Positions 1 to 8,806 of a DNA stretch of 64,000 bases are shown piece after piece. Positions within the stretch are counted from its first letter, which is position 1, and each line of letters begins with the position of its first letter. The translations under genes and the position numbers were made by a program. The stretch spans positions 1 to 64,000 of the forward strand of contig NZ_PYMC01000016.1 of NCBI RefSeq assembly GCF_003026475.1, written 5' to 3'. This DNA comes from Photobacterium lipolyticum (GTDB taxonomy: Bacteria; Pseudomonadota; Gammaproteobacteria; Enterobacterales; Vibrionaceae). Under the pieces are notes generated by a model that made no database searches, had not been told where the DNA came from, and saw only the letters and a program-made list of their open reading frames with translations.

Positions 1-37
1 AGCGTTCAATCTGAGCCATGATCAAACTCTTCAATTA
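1..37 (-). rRNA. rrs: 16S rRNA, 5' end only
   Basis: Read on the minus strand, the first bases give AATTGAAGAGTTTGATCATG followed by GCTCAGATTGAACGCT, the universal start of bacterial 16S rRNA. Only about 37 nt lie in the window; the gene continues off the left edge. The mature 5' end is placed near position 36-37 by comparison with the E. coli start AAATTGAAGAG. Confidence 0.97.
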
Positions 38-227
38 AAGTTTTGTTGTATCTTTCGATACGGCTCAATGATTTTTACTGATTTTCTGTTTCAACCGAAG
101 TTGAAACGTAAATTGACTGTGCCAATACCATTCCTCTGCAGGAACCATATCGTTCGGTCACTCAGTTCATTGATAAATCTTTTTGACTAATCATTTCACG
201 AGTGCCCACACAGATTGCATGGTCAAA

Positions 228-240
228 TTGTTAAAGAACA
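228..240 (-). promoter_or_regulatory. rrn leader boxA antitermination element
   Basis: The minus strand reads TGTTCTTTAACAA, one base from the E. coli rrn boxA TGCTCTTTAACAA, between the promoter and the 16S start. BoxA is the RNA site for NusB/NusE-dependent antitermination in rRNA operons. Nothing in 38-518 codes for protein; it holds the rRNA leader and promoter region. Confidence 0.85.
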
Positions 241-284
241 TACTGACTGGTTGCTGGCTTAAGTTGCCGTGCTCCGTGTCAGTG

Positions 285-319
285 AGGCGGCATTATAGAG
301 ACTTCGATCACTCTGACAA
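285..319 (-). promoter_or_regulatory. rrn P1-type promoter
   Basis: On the minus strand TTGTCA (314-319) and a perfect TATAAT (292-297) are 16 bp apart. A GC-rich GCCGCCTCAC discriminator follows, as expected for stringently controlled rRNA promoters. The upstream side (about 320-345) is rich in A/T runs and could be an UP element. Transcription start is estimated near 285. Confidence 0.85.
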
Positions 320-518
320 GCGTTTTTTTCAAAAAAGACTTCGCTTGATGATTATTTCATCTAATGTGAACTTACAGCTTGTAATTACAACATTAGAGGA
401 CCGTCACATTCACTAACTGGTAATTACAAGTCAATGAAAGTAATATCAATGTGACCTTGTTGTTAAAACGACCAATCACGCATTCTCTCTTACCCTTTAT
501 GACGATGTAGTTTTAAAT

Positions 519-977
519 ATGAAATTTTCCAAGCAAACACTAATGACGGTAATCGCCATTGCCATTATCGGTACTCTAGTTTTTAACTTCGTATCTGTTC
601 CACCAGCGGTAGCATTTGCTATTGGTGTAATCATTACAGGCCTGGCTATACACTTTATGCCAGATTCACAGCCATCATCTCAAAATTCAATAGATTCATC
701 CCAGAGCAGCAAAACCATCTATGTAGGCAACCTGCCTTATCGTGCAAACGAAAATGATGTGAAAAACCTTTTTGCCGAACATGGCGAAGTGTTTGCTGTG
801 CGCTTGATGAAAGATAAGCGTACGGGTAAACGCAGGGGGTTTGGCTTTGTTGTAATGAATAGTCAGGATGCGGATACCGCTATCCGCAATCTCAATAATA
901 AAGAGTATGGTCAGCGAACTTTAAAAATTCGTGAAGCCAATGAACCTAAAAATTTGGAAGATGAAGAGATTGAATAA
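519..977 (+). CDS. membrane-anchored RNA-recognition-motif (RRM) protein
   Basis: 152 aa. Residues 7-23 and 30-47 are two hydrophobic segments, so the N terminus is probably a hairpin in the inner membrane. A Ser/Gln-rich linker (48-65) leads to a single RRM at about 66-142, with RNP2 IYVGNL (67-72) and RNP1 RGFGFVVM (106-113), the aromatic residues that stack on RNA bases. The tail is acidic. Small RRM proteins of this kind occur in Vibrionaceae and relatives, but no function is established that I know of. The start ATG at 519 has no clear Shine-Dalgarno sequence. The gene converges on murI and its last 32 bases overlap the murI 3' end. An RNA-binding role at the membrane is inference. Confidence 0.85.
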   Translation: MKFSKQTLMTVIAIAIIGTLVFNFVSVPPAVAFAIGVIITGLAIHFMPDSQPSSQNSIDSSQSSKTIYVGNLPYRANENDVKNLFAEHGEVFAVRLMKDKRTGKRRGFGFVVMNSQDADTAIRNLNNKEYGQRTLKIREANEPKNLEDEEIE

Positions 978-1734
978 TCCCTAACTGCATTTTCCTTAAA
1001 CTGTAATTCAGTGCCGCGGCATCTTTTGTCGCGGCACTGTTGTATGTAAGGTTTTCAATCGTCCCACCAGTCTCAACACACTCACCTAGTAACAATTGGA
1101 CTCGGTTGGCAATTGCCTTTCCTGAATCTACAATTTGTACAGCCGACCTAAAGGCCAATAGAATATCTTCTTTTATAAGGGGGAAATGTGTACAACCCAA
1201 AACAATACTGTCAACCTTACCTTGCCAGGGTTGTAAAATCTTACCGAGCTCATCTGACGACACGCTTATACCTCGTAGCTTTTCTTCTGCCATTTCAACT
1301 AATCGCGTTGAACCAATCATAAGAACATCACAATCACAGGCAAATTGCTGAACAAGATCATGAGTATAAGCACGCTTAACGGTTGCAGGCGTAGCAAGTA
1401 GACCAATCACTTTCTTTTTACTGATTGCGGCGGCTGGTTTTATCGCGGGCACCACACCAACAACAGGTATGGATAATGATCCACGTAGCGAAGGTAGAAC
1501 GATAGTGCTCGCAGTATTACAAGCAATAACGACTAAATCGATATCATGGCGGGCAACTAACAGACAAACAATATGATGAGTGCGTTGGATTAATACATCT
1601 TCAGCTAACTCTCCATAAGGAAAAGCCGCATTATCAAAAGCATAGATATATTGAACCTGTGGTAGAAGAGCATGTATTTCCTGATAAACCGATAACCCGC
1701 CAACACCAGAATCAAAAACAAGTACTCTTTTCAC
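946..1734 (-). CDS. murI: glutamate racemase
   Basis: 262 aa, normal length. Converts L-glutamate to D-glutamate for peptidoglycan precursors in the cytoplasm. The Asp/Glu racemase signatures are all present: DSGVGGLSV (8-16), ACNTAS with catalytic C72, and LGCTHFPL with the second catalytic cysteine C181. It is the last gene of a minus-strand run (btuB, Dph6-like, murI), matching the trmA-btuB-murI order of enterobacteria apart from the inserted ligase gene. Its 3' end contains an 8-bp perfect inverted repeat (1011-1037) and overlaps the convergent RRM gene. Confidence 0.96.
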   Translation of the reverse strand: MKRVLVFDSGVGGLSVYQEIHALLPQVQYIYAFDNAAFPYGELAEDVLIQRTHHIVCLLVARHDIDLVVIACNTASTIVLPSLRGSLSIPVVGVVPAIKPAAAISKKKVIGLLATPATVKRAYTHDLVQQFACDCDVLMIGSTRLVEMAEEKLRGISVSSDELGKILQPWQGKVDSIVLGCTHFPLIKEDILLAFRSAVQIVDSGKAIANRVQLLLGECVETGGTIENLTYNSAATKDAAALNYSLRKMQLGIIQSLHLPNF

Positions 1735-1825
1735 TATTCACCACAGACCAGAAGTTATTATCAGGGCGCTTATCATACTGCGTTCTTCACCAGATAAAAA
1801 ACATCTCCTGATAATGAAGTGATTA

Positions 1826-2488
1826 TTAAAGTAACTGGTATCTCTGATAATGGAACCTTTCCTGTCGCTCACATTCCGTCTTGCAGATAGCCAGCTCACC
1901 GGTAAAGCATGGTGCTTTCACGACTAGGGTATGAAATTCACCCTCTTCACCGCAGGGATCAACACCATCAGGTAAACCTGCAATAAATTCAGCCGTATAC
2001 CACTTGCCACAGTAACAGCCATCAAGTTGACTGGTATCAACTGTTGTCACCAGCGTTTTGATCCCGCAATCAATGATCTCTTGCGCCAGCTCGTTGCTGT
2101 CCCGTCCGAGTAGTGGAAATACACATTGCCAGCCTGCGGGTTCAATATAGCTACGACGGTAATCGGCAATGCCGTTACAGAACATATCGCCAAACGCGAC
2201 GGCTTCCACCTCTAACCCGCTTGTTTTTAATCCTTCAACAACTAACGACTGGTAAACGTCATTGGCGGGAAATACTTCGGATAGCGCAATAGTGACTAAC
2301 GGTAATCCTGTTAGCCGGGCCTGCTGCTTAACCACCTCAATCGGTGTTGCCTGGAATGGCACTTCATCTTCAAGATAAGTGGTATATAAACCAACCACTT
2401 CGTAGGCTGGGTCATTGAGCAGTTTGATGAGGGTTAACGTGGAGTCTTTGCCGGAAGACCAGCTGACAATAACTTTGATGGGATTCAT
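1826..2488 (-). CDS. Dph6-like ATP-binding protein (diphthine-ammonia ligase family)
   Basis: 220 aa. The N terminus carries the PP-loop SSGKDS (11-16) of adenine-nucleotide alpha hydrolases, which adenylate a substrate before amidation or thiolation. The whole length resembles the bacterial Dph6/MJ0570 family. In eukaryotes Dph6 amidates diphthine on EF-2, but bacteria lack diphthamide, so the bacterial substrate is unknown. A CxCGKWYT segment near residue 155 is a further recognisable feature. The ATG at 2488 follows TTGAGGCG. It lies 39 bp downstream of btuB, past the btuB terminator, so it may depend on readthrough, which would tie it loosely to B12 status (inference). Confidence 0.8.
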   Translation of the reverse strand: MNPIKVIVSWSSGKDSTLTLIKLLNDPAYEVVGLYTTYLEDEVPFQATPIEVVKQQARLTGLPLVTIALSEVFPANDVYQSLVVEGLKTSGLEVEAVAFGDMFCNGIADYRRSYIEPAGWQCVFPLLGRDSNELAQEIIDCGIKTLVTTVDTSQLDGCYCGKWYTAEFIAGLPDGVDPCGEEGEFHTLVVKAPCFTGELAICKTECERQERFHYQRYQLL

Positions 2489-2495
2489 AACGCCT

Positions 2496-2522
2496 CAAGA
2501 AAAAGGCCGCTACTGCGGCCTT
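2496..2522 (-). terminator. rho-independent terminator after btuB
   Basis: On the minus strand AAGGCCGC-AGTA-GCGGCCTT forms a perfect 8-bp stem followed by TTTCTT. It sits 5 bp past the btuB stop and just before the ribosome binding site of the next gene. Confidence 0.88.
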
Positions 2523-2527
2523 AATAA

Positions 2528-4327
2528 TTAAAATTGATACGATGTTTCAAGGTACCAAATTCGCCCTTGAGATTTGTAATCAGTGGCTGTCGAATAATCT
2601 TTATCAAACAGATTATCTACTCGACCAGATAGCTTCCAGCTATCCGTCACATCGTAATTTGCAACCACTTCCCAGACAACATAGCTCGGCAGAGCTTGTA
2701 AATTACTTGGATCCGAATAACGCTTACCCTGATATCTCATACCTAATGTGGTACCCCAAGTATCAGCAGAATAGGTTCCTTTCCAACTTGCGCTTTCCCT
2801 AGCACGTCGAGCTAATTGGAATCCATTGGTATCTTTAGGATCAGAATAGCCTAACGTTAGATCATGACTAATAAAACCAGTATCAAACTGAGCGTCAAAC
2901 TCAATCCCTTTTAACTCAGCATCGACATTCTCAGGAGTCCAGGTTGGTGGGTAGTAAATGATCATATTATCGACTTTCGAATCATATGCACTTAAACGCC
3001 AGCTCACCAAACGATGCGAACCAGCTATACCTACTTCAGTCGAGTCAGATTCTTGCGGTTGTAAATCTGGATTCCCACTGTCGGGATAATACAAATCATT
3101 AAATGTTGGCGCTTTAAAGGCCGTCCCATGGCTCACATATGCCTTTAGTTCTTCAGTGAACTGCCAGCCTAATGCGAGTCCCCAAGTCGTATGATTGCCA
3201 TAACTTTCATTATCATCATGACGAGCGCTAGCTTCTAATGTGACGTTAGCAAGATTTGCCGTTGATGTTACAAAAACAGCTCTATTAACCCTTGAATTAT
3301 CGACATAATTAGTGGTTCCACCTACTTCTTCGTTATCCCAATCAAAGCCAGCAGACATCATCCAACGATCAGCCAGCTCAAAAGTATTTAACCAGTTAAT
3401 ACTTTCACGATACGTTATAAACTGACTGTTTGAAGTTGGTGCAGATTCTGTGTAGTTATTGGTATCGTTTTTATATTTACTATAACGAAGCGAACTAAGG
3501 AGTAAGTCTGAAGAATAAGCACCTTCTGCAGATAACTGATATGACTCTAAATCAGCTCGCTTTAGTGCCCCATACGAATCATATTGAGAGTAACCATCAT
3601 TATATAAGAGATTTAAATTTGCACTTACTGCGTCAGTAAATTGATGGTTAAGTCCAGCAACAAGATCTCTTGTCTCATAGCCATAATCATTGCCACTATC
3701 TGCAAAGCTACCTTCTTTAATGTTATAGCCGTCGGTGTACTCTTTATTCAGAGTAATTTGGCCGACAGTCTTATCATTAATACGGCCAACAGAACGCCAC
3801 GCACCTTGATAGTAACCGTCCCCCCCAATACCTGCTGTTAGCTGATGCTTAGTGTCATAGTCATCAGGTACTGTGATAATATTAATGACACCACCAATCG
3901 CATCTGCACCATATACAGCCGCTCTTGGACCACGGATCAACTCAACACGCTCAATCACTGCTGCTGGAATACCAGAAAAATTAAAACCACCAGCTGTCGC
4001 AGAATTGATACGTACGCCATCAAGCAAAACTAGCGTATGACTACTTTCTGAACCACGAATAAATACTGATGTTTTCTGGCCTCGCCCACCATTTTGGTCA
4101 ATTTGAACGCCTGGTAGATAACGAATGACATCAACTAGTGATTTCGCCTGAGCCAGCTCTATTTGCTGTCTCGTTACAACATCTAACGAAGCCAAAACAT
4201 TACCGGCAGGCTGAGAAAAGCGGTTAGCGGTTACAACCATCACTTCATCAGGCGAAGTTTCTGCAGCAAAAGCATAAGATTGAAGACACAGCGGGGCTAA
4301 TGCCACTGCTAGAAGCGTTTTTTTCAT
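2528..4327 (-). CDS. btuB: TonB-dependent vitamin B12 receptor
   Basis: 599 aa. Outer-membrane beta-barrel that imports cobalamin using TonB energy. Residues 1-21 are a signal peptide; the TonB box is DEVMVVTA (27-34). The plug domain (about 45-150) contains LLDGVRI and the GPRAAVYGADAIGGVINI-like plug signature. The protein ends in YQF, the terminal aromatic needed for barrel insertion. Identification as BtuB rather than another TonB receptor rests on sequence character, on the position between trmA and murI, and on the cobalamin riboswitch directly upstream. A terminator follows the stop. Confidence 0.94.
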   Translation of the reverse strand: MKKTLLAVALAPLCLQSYAFAAETSPDEVMVVTANRFSQPAGNVLASLDVVTRQQIELAQAKSLVDVIRYLPGVQIDQNGGRGQKTSVFIRGSESSHTLVLLDGVRINSATAGGFNFSGIPAAVIERVELIRGPRAAVYGADAIGGVINIITVPDDYDTKHQLTAGIGGDGYYQGAWRSVGRINDKTVGQITLNKEYTDGYNIKEGSFADSGNDYGYETRDLVAGLNHQFTDAVSANLNLLYNDGYSQYDSYGALKRADLESYQLSAEGAYSSDLLLSSLRYSKYKNDTNNYTESAPTSNSQFITYRESINWLNTFELADRWMMSAGFDWDNEEVGGTTNYVDNSRVNRAVFVTSTANLANVTLEASARHDDNESYGNHTTWGLALGWQFTEELKAYVSHGTAFKAPTFNDLYYPDSGNPDLQPQESDSTEVGIAGSHRLVSWRLSAYDSKVDNMIIYYPPTWTPENVDAELKGIEFDAQFDTGFISHDLTLGYSDPKDTNGFQLARRARESASWKGTYSADTWGTTLGMRYQGKRYSDPSNLQALPSYVVWEVVANYDVTDSWKLSGRVDNLFDKDYSTATDYKSQGRIWYLETSYQF

Positions 4328-4375
4328 TTTTGGGATACCTTAAGTCGCGTTTATTACTCAGCAATTATTGCTTGA

Positions 4376-4578
4376 TACGCTGGCCGGTCTTCGGACTTAA
4401 GAGCATGGTTGAACAACCACCTACGGCACAACTTCCCACTTCCGGTTGATTGCATTGCGCAATGCTAAGAAGCAGTGTTTTGGAACATACGTCCGTGTGC
4501 TTTCGTTCTCAATTACCGCTGCGCGTCAGTCACGGAATCTCACCGTGTTCCCTGGCTAAAATTTAGCAAACCAGCGCA
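4376..4578 (-). promoter_or_regulatory. cobalamin (AdoCbl) riboswitch upstream of btuB
   Basis: The minus strand contains the conserved core blocks of the AdoCbl riboswitch. GGGAACACGGTGAGATTCCG is followed by GACTGACGCGCAGCGGTAA, and near the 3' end AAGTCCGAAGACCGGCCAGC forms the B12-box region. GCGCTGG (4571-4577) and CCAGCG (4378-4383) can close the P1 stem. The element ends about 50 nt before the btuB start, so control of translation initiation by sequestering the ribosome binding site is likely (inference). Adenosylcobalamin binding would lower receptor synthesis. The rest of 4328-4738 holds the btuB promoter and the upstream region of divergent trmA. Confidence 0.95.
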
Positions 4579-4738
4579 CCGCAAATGCTAGTTATCAATG
4601 CGCTTAATGTCTAGCTTTTGTTTGTGCAGGCTGATCAATAATTGGTTCCAACTACACTTTTATCAGGAACAACACTGGACATCGGTCACCAATACAATAG
4701 AATCTGCGCTCTTATTTTGAGCAGTTTGAGGCACACTA

Positions 4739-5845
4739 ATGGCATCCACCGCAATTAACACCGCTGATTATCGACAGCAACTGGATGAAAAAGCAGAGCG
4801 TATTCAAAACATCTTTGACGATTTTGAAACTCCCGAGCTTGAGGTGTTCGCCTCTCCTGCCGAGCATTACCGTATGCGCGCAGAGTTCCGTGTATGGCAT
4901 GAAGGCGAAGATCTCTACTACGTCATGTTCAACCAGGAAACACGTGAAAAATATCGTGTTGATCAGTTCCCTGCAGCAAGTCGTGTGATCAACGACTTAA
5001 TGCCACTGCTTATTGAAGCACTGAAGCCAAGTCATACCCTACGTCATAAGCTATTCCAGGTGGATTTTCTCTCAACTCTGAGCGGTGAAATTCTGGTGTC
5101 ACTGCTCTATCACCGCCAGTTAGATGAAGCATGGGAAACCGAGGCAAAAGCACTAAAACAGCGCCTTAATGATGAAGGTTTTAACCTGAATATCATTGGC
5201 CGCGCCCGCAAGATGAAAATTATCATCGATCGTGATTTTGTGGTTGAGAAGCTGAATGTCTTTGGTCAGAGCCTGACCTACAAGCAAGTTGAAAACAGCT
5301 TTACCCAGCCAAATGGCGAAGTCGCTCAGAAGATGCTGGAATGGGCGGTTGATTGTACTCTGGACAGTGAAGGTGATTTGCTTGAACTCTATTGTGGTAA
5401 CGGTAATTTCTCTTTAGCACTGGCTAAGAATTTCGACCGTGTTCTGGCAACAGAGCTTGCCAAACCATCGGTAGATTCAGCGCAGTACAATATTGCCGTG
5501 AATGATATTGATAATGTACAAATTATCCGTATGTCAGCGGAAGACTTTACCGATGCGATGGAAGGTAAACGAGAATTCCGCCGCTTAAAAGATCAGAACG
5601 TCGATCTGCAAAGCTATAACTGCAACACTATCTTTGTTGATCCACCACGCTCTGGCATGGATGAAGGCACTTGCCGTATGGTGCAGGGATATGAGCGCAT
5701 CATGTATATCTCATGTAATCCTGATACATTAAAAGAGAATCTGGAAATTTTATCTCAGACTCACCGTATTACCCGCTTTGCGCTATTCGATCAGTTCCCA
5801 TATACCCACCATATGGAAGCTGGTGTGTTTCTTGAACGTAAGTAA
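4739..5845 (+). CDS. trmA: tRNA (uracil-54-C5)-methyltransferase
   Basis: 368 aa (E. coli 366). Makes 5-methyluridine at position 54 in the T-loop of tRNA, using S-adenosylmethionine. The SAM-binding motif [13 protein letters not shown], the FVDPPRSG motif and the nucleophile motif ISCNPDTL (C326) are all present. The C terminus has the [13 protein letters not shown] block with the general-base glutamate. GAGG lies 7 nt upstream of the ATG. It is transcribed away from btuB and ends at a bidirectional terminator shared with yijD. Confidence 0.96.
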   Translation: MASTAINTADYRQQLDEKAERIQNIFDDFETPELEVFASPAEHYRMRAEFRVWHEGEDLYYVMFNQETREKYRVDQFPAASRVINDLMPLLIEALKPSHTLRHKLFQVDFLSTLSGEILVSLLYHRQLDEAWETEAKALKQRLNDEGFNLNIIGRARKMKIIIDRDFVVEKLNVFGQSLTYKQVENSFTQPNGEVAQKMLEWAVDCTLDSEGDLLELYCGNGNFSLALAKNFDRVLATELAKPSVDSAQYNIAVNDIDNVQIIRMSAEDFTDAMEGKREFRRLKDQNVDLQSYNCNTIFVDPPRSGMDEGTCRMVQGYERIMYISCNPDTLKENLEILSQTHRITRFALFDQFPYTHHMEAGVFLERK

Positions 5846-5895
5846 CACCTGACATCGTTTGTCCACAAGCTGTTTTAGCCATAAATCAAGGCAAT

Positions 5896-5924
5896 AAAAA
5901 AGGCGCTTAACAGCGCCTTTTTTA
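5896..5924. terminator. bidirectional terminator between trmA and yijD
   Basis: AAAAAGGCGC-TTAACA-GCGCCTTTTTT is a GC stem flanked by A and T runs, so it can end transcripts from both converging genes. Confidence 0.88.
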
Positions 5925-5940
5925 TTTCAATATCAGACAA

Positions 5941-6315
5941 TTATGCTTCCTTTGACTTATCCTGAGTATTCATAATACCCATCTTATAAGCTACCCACAC
6001 CAACAGAGCCAGAGCAATCATAAGGGGCAGGAAGTTTGATCCCATATCTGGCAGTTGAGCACGTAAGAAGGCTGAATAAGCAAATCCACCTACTAGAAAA
6101 CAGGCGAATGCAATGGCCGGTGTCCCTTCAGCCAGCGGCCTACTCAGGTACTCTTGATACAGGCTGTACACTGCCATGCCAAATGCGATAACCGGGAAGA
6201 CTGAAAATGCAACATGGCTAGACGTAAATACCGCTAACGTTGCATTACCACATAAGCCCGCTAATAAAGAAAGAATCAATGTCTTACGTTCCGATTTTAC
6301 TTGTTCCTTGTCCAT
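5941..6315 (-). CDS. yijD: YijD family inner-membrane protein
   Basis: 124 aa (E. coli YijD 119). Four hydrophobic segments span the protein, with a Lys-rich cytoplasmic-type N terminus and a polar C terminus. Function is unknown. An upstream in-frame start would overlap fabR; the ATG at 6315 is preferred because GAAGGAT precedes it and the length then fits the family. It lies 22 bp after fabR, so the two form the conserved fabR-yijD operon. Confidence 0.85.
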   Translation of the reverse strand: MDKEQVKSERKTLILSLLAGLCGNATLAVFTSSHVAFSVFPVIAFGMAVYSLYQEYLSRPLAEGTPAIAFACFLVGGFAYSAFLRAQLPDMGSNFLPLMIALALLVWVAYKMGIMNTQDKSKEA

Positions 6316-6337
6316 ATCCTTCACCAACACAATAAGG

Positions 6338-6970
6338 TTATAGTTTCTGCCTGAGCTCACGACGCTCACGCTCTTTGCGGTACCAATAGGCACCTTTAGC
6401 AATCATTCTTAATTGCAATATCAGCCTTTCAGCATGCTCAGCTCGAGCATGAGTGTCAATATCCAGCGCATCTGCTCCGGAACTGAATACTAGCGTCACT
6501 GATGCCTCAGCCTGAATGTAGGCCTCTTCATGAGTAACACCTGTTTTGGCTTCCAGATACTCGCTCAACTCGGCAACAAAGTGCTGGATCTCACGGGCAA
6601 CTGCGGCACGAAACGCCGTCGAGGTACCGGAACGTTCGCGCAATAACAGCCTGAATACGTTCGGGCTGCTTTCAATGAATTCCATAAATGTTTCAACAGA
6701 AGTACGAATTACGCTGCCTTCCTCAGCAATGCGCTGTCGCGCCTGTCGCATGAGCTGACGGAGGATCAAACCACCTTCATCCACCATGGTCAGCCCTAAT
6801 TCATCCATATCTTTAAAATGGCGATAAAAAGATGTCGGTGCAATACCAGCTTCACGAGCAACTTCGCGTAAGCTGAGGCTGGAAAAACTGCGATCTGCAC
6901 TTAACTGGCTAAATGCAGCATCAATAAGTGAGCGGCGGGTTTTTTCTTTTTGTTGAGCCCTGATCCCCAT
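6338..6970 (-). CDS. fabR: TetR-family repressor of unsaturated fatty acid synthesis
   Basis: 210 aa. The N terminus holds a TetR DNA-binding domain, with the helix-turn-helix around [19 protein letters not shown] (about 33-51). The remaining helical domain senses ligand. In E. coli FabR represses fabA and fabB in response to acyl-ACP or acyl-CoA saturation. Identity is supported by sequence and by synteny: sthA divergent upstream and yijD downstream, as in E. coli. I saw no convincing FabR operator in the adjacent intergenic region. Confidence 0.92.
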   Translation of the reverse strand: MGIRAQQKEKTRRSLIDAAFSQLSADRSFSSLSLREVAREAGIAPTSFYRHFKDMDELGLTMVDEGGLILRQLMRQARQRIAEEGSVIRTSVETFMEFIESSPNVFRLLLRERSGTSTAFRAAVAREIQHFVAELSEYLEAKTGVTHEEAYIQAEASVTLVFSSGADALDIDTHARAEHAERLILQLRMIAKGAYWYRKERERRELRQKL

Positions 6971-7315
6971 GAATCTATTGCTTCTCTATGACCTTTTTTT
7001 GCAACTATACGCTGTTTTATCTATAGCTTCAGCGTGAATCGGCATTTTTCATATCCATCAGAGCATAGTAAATCCTGATAGAAGCTGAATCAAAGCAGTT
7101 ATTGTGAATTTTAACTACCAGCTCACAAAGTCACTCACCAGATAATTAAAGCCGTAAACAGCATAATAAGCTTGTCAGGATTGAATTTTCACTCAATTTC
7201 CAGTGAACAACGTGATCATCACCGACCTATCACGTACCTCTGATTTTACCTAACACAGGAAAAAGTTAAGCTGTGGCTATGGCAATGTTGCACTGATGAT
7301 AATAAAAGGCCACCA
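6971..7315. other. fabR-sthA divergent intergenic region
   Basis: 345 bp without a gene. It must hold the promoters of fabR (minus) and sthA (plus). A 7-bp inverted repeat, ACGTGAT (7210-7216) and ATCACGT (7229-7235) with a 12-bp spacer, lies about 80 bp before sthA and could be an operator; I cannot name its protein. No small gene or terminator was seen. Confidence 0.5.
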
Positions 7316-8725
7316 ATGACGAAGAATATAAAATCGCTCCACTTTGATGCCATCATTATTGGCAGCGGGCCAGGTGGAGAGGGGGCGGCTATGGGGCTTA
7401 CCAAAGCCGGATTGAATGTCGCGATTATCGAGCGGGAAGAAAGTGTTGGCGGCGGATGCACCCATTGGGGCACGATTCCATCCAAAGCATTACGCCATGC
7501 TGTCAGCCGCATCATTGAATACAACCAGAACCCACTGTATTGCAAAAATAATTCCAGCTTGCACAGTACGTTTAGTCAAATCTTAGGCCATGCTCAGGAT
7601 GTGGTAAACAAACAAACCCGAATGCGCCAAGGATTTTACGACCGCAATCAGTGCAGCATCATCTTTGGTGAGGCCCACTTTATTGATAGTCACACCGTTC
7701 GGGTAAAAAATCGTGACGGCAGCAGTGAGACTTACAGTGCCGATAAATTTGTCATTGCAACCGGCTCTCGACCATATCGCCCTGACGGTGTGAATTTCAA
7801 TCACCCGCGTATTTACGACAGTGATTCCATCTTGCAGCTCAAGCATGATCCTCGCCATATTATTATTTATGGCGCAGGTGTCATTGGCTGTGAGTATGCC
7901 TCTATTTTCCGAGGCTTAGGGGTTAAAGTCGATCTCATCAATACCCGTCATCGCTTGCTGGAATTTTTAGATAACGAAATTTCCGATTCGCTGTCATACC
8001 ATTTGTGGAACAGCGGTGCGATGATCCGTAATGGAGAGACTTTCGAGACCATTGAAGGAACTGAAGAGGGTGTCATACTGTATCTGGAATCTGGTAAAAA
8101 AATGCGCGCTGATTGCCTGCTGTATGCCAATGGCCGAACCGGTAATACCGATAAGCTGAACCTGGCTACAGTCGGCCTGACTCCCGATTCCCGAGGCCAG
8201 CTCGTCGTCAATAACAACTACTGCACCGAGGTTGATCATATCTATGCGGTTGGCGATGTAATTGGTTACCCAAGCCTTGCCAGCGCAGCCTATGATCAGG
8301 GGCGGTTTGTCGCACAGGCCATCACCAACGGAGAGGCACAGGGCAGCCTTATCGATCATATTCCGACCGGTATTTATACCATTCCGGAAATCAGCTCCGT
8401 CGGTAAAACAGAGCAGCAGCTAACGGCAGAAAAAGTCCCTTACGAAGTCGGCCGTTCGCAGTTCAAACATCTGGCCCGAGCTCAAATCGCCGGTACCGAA
8501 GTGGGAAGCCTGAAGATCCTGTTCCATCGCGAAACCAAAGAGATCTTGGGGATCCACTGCTTTGGCGAACGTGCCGCGGAGATCATCCATATCGGCCAGG
8601 CGATCATGGAGCAAAAAGGGGAAGGCAATACGATCGATTACTTTGTCAATACCACCTTTAACTATCCGACAATGGCAGAAGCCTATCGTGTTGCGGCACT
8701 GAATGGATTAAACCGCTTGTTTTGA
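7316..8725 (+). CDS. sthA: soluble pyridine nucleotide transhydrogenase
   Basis: 469 aa. FAD-containing cytoplasmic enzyme that transfers hydride between NADPH and NAD+, balancing the two pools. The FAD Rossmann motif is [10 protein letters not shown] (16-25) and an NAD(P) motif [10 protein letters not shown] lies near 182. The [13 protein letters not shown] segment (48-60) keeps C48 but has T53 where disulfide reductases of the same fold have the second redox cysteine. That is the normal state for SthA and distinguishes it from lipoamide dehydrogenase and glutathione reductase. AAAGG precedes the ATG, and a strong terminator follows at 8753. Confidence 0.96.
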   Translation: MTKNIKSLHFDAIIIGSGPGGEGAAMGLTKAGLNVAIIEREESVGGGCTHWGTIPSKALRHAVSRIIEYNQNPLYCKNNSSLHSTFSQILGHAQDVVNKQTRMRQGFYDRNQCSIIFGEAHFIDSHTVRVKNRDGSSETYSADKFVIATGSRPYRPDGVNFNHPRIYDSDSILQLKHDPRHIIIYGAGVIGCEYASIFRGLGVKVDLINTRHRLLEFLDNEISDSLSYHLWNSGAMIRNGETFETIEGTEEGVILYLESGKKMRADCLLYANGRTGNTDKLNLATVGLTPDSRGQLVVNNNYCTEVDHIYAVGDVIGYPSLASAAYDQGRFVAQAITNGEAQGSLIDHIPTGIYTIPEISSVGKTEQQLTAEKVPYEVGRSQFKHLARAQIAGTEVGSLKILFHRETKEILGIHCFGERAAEIIHIGQAIMEQKGEGNTIDYFVNTTFNYPTMAEAYRVAALNGLNRLF

Positions 8726-8752
8726 CGGTTTTGGTTTTAACCGAATAGAAAC

Positions 8753-8773
8753 GGAGCCAGCAGGCTCCTTTTT
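8753..8773 (+). terminator. rho-independent terminator after sthA
   Basis: GGAGCC-AGCA-GGCTCC followed by TTTTT, 28 bp past the sthA stop. Confidence 0.88.
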
Positions 8774-8806
8774 CGTTCAATCGTGGCTTAACACTTAGCT
8801 ACGTAA

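Noticed and set aside
183-416. 77-residue open frame in the rRNA leader region
   Set aside because: It runs antisense through the rrn boxA and P1 promoter, has no ribosome binding site and no protein-like pattern.
7101-7135. CRP-like TGTGA and TCACA upstream of sthA
   Set aside because: The halves are 15 bp apart instead of 6.
7316-8725. Loss of the second redox cysteine in SthA as a defect
   Set aside because: CTHWGT is the normal state in SthA, which works without a redox disulfide.
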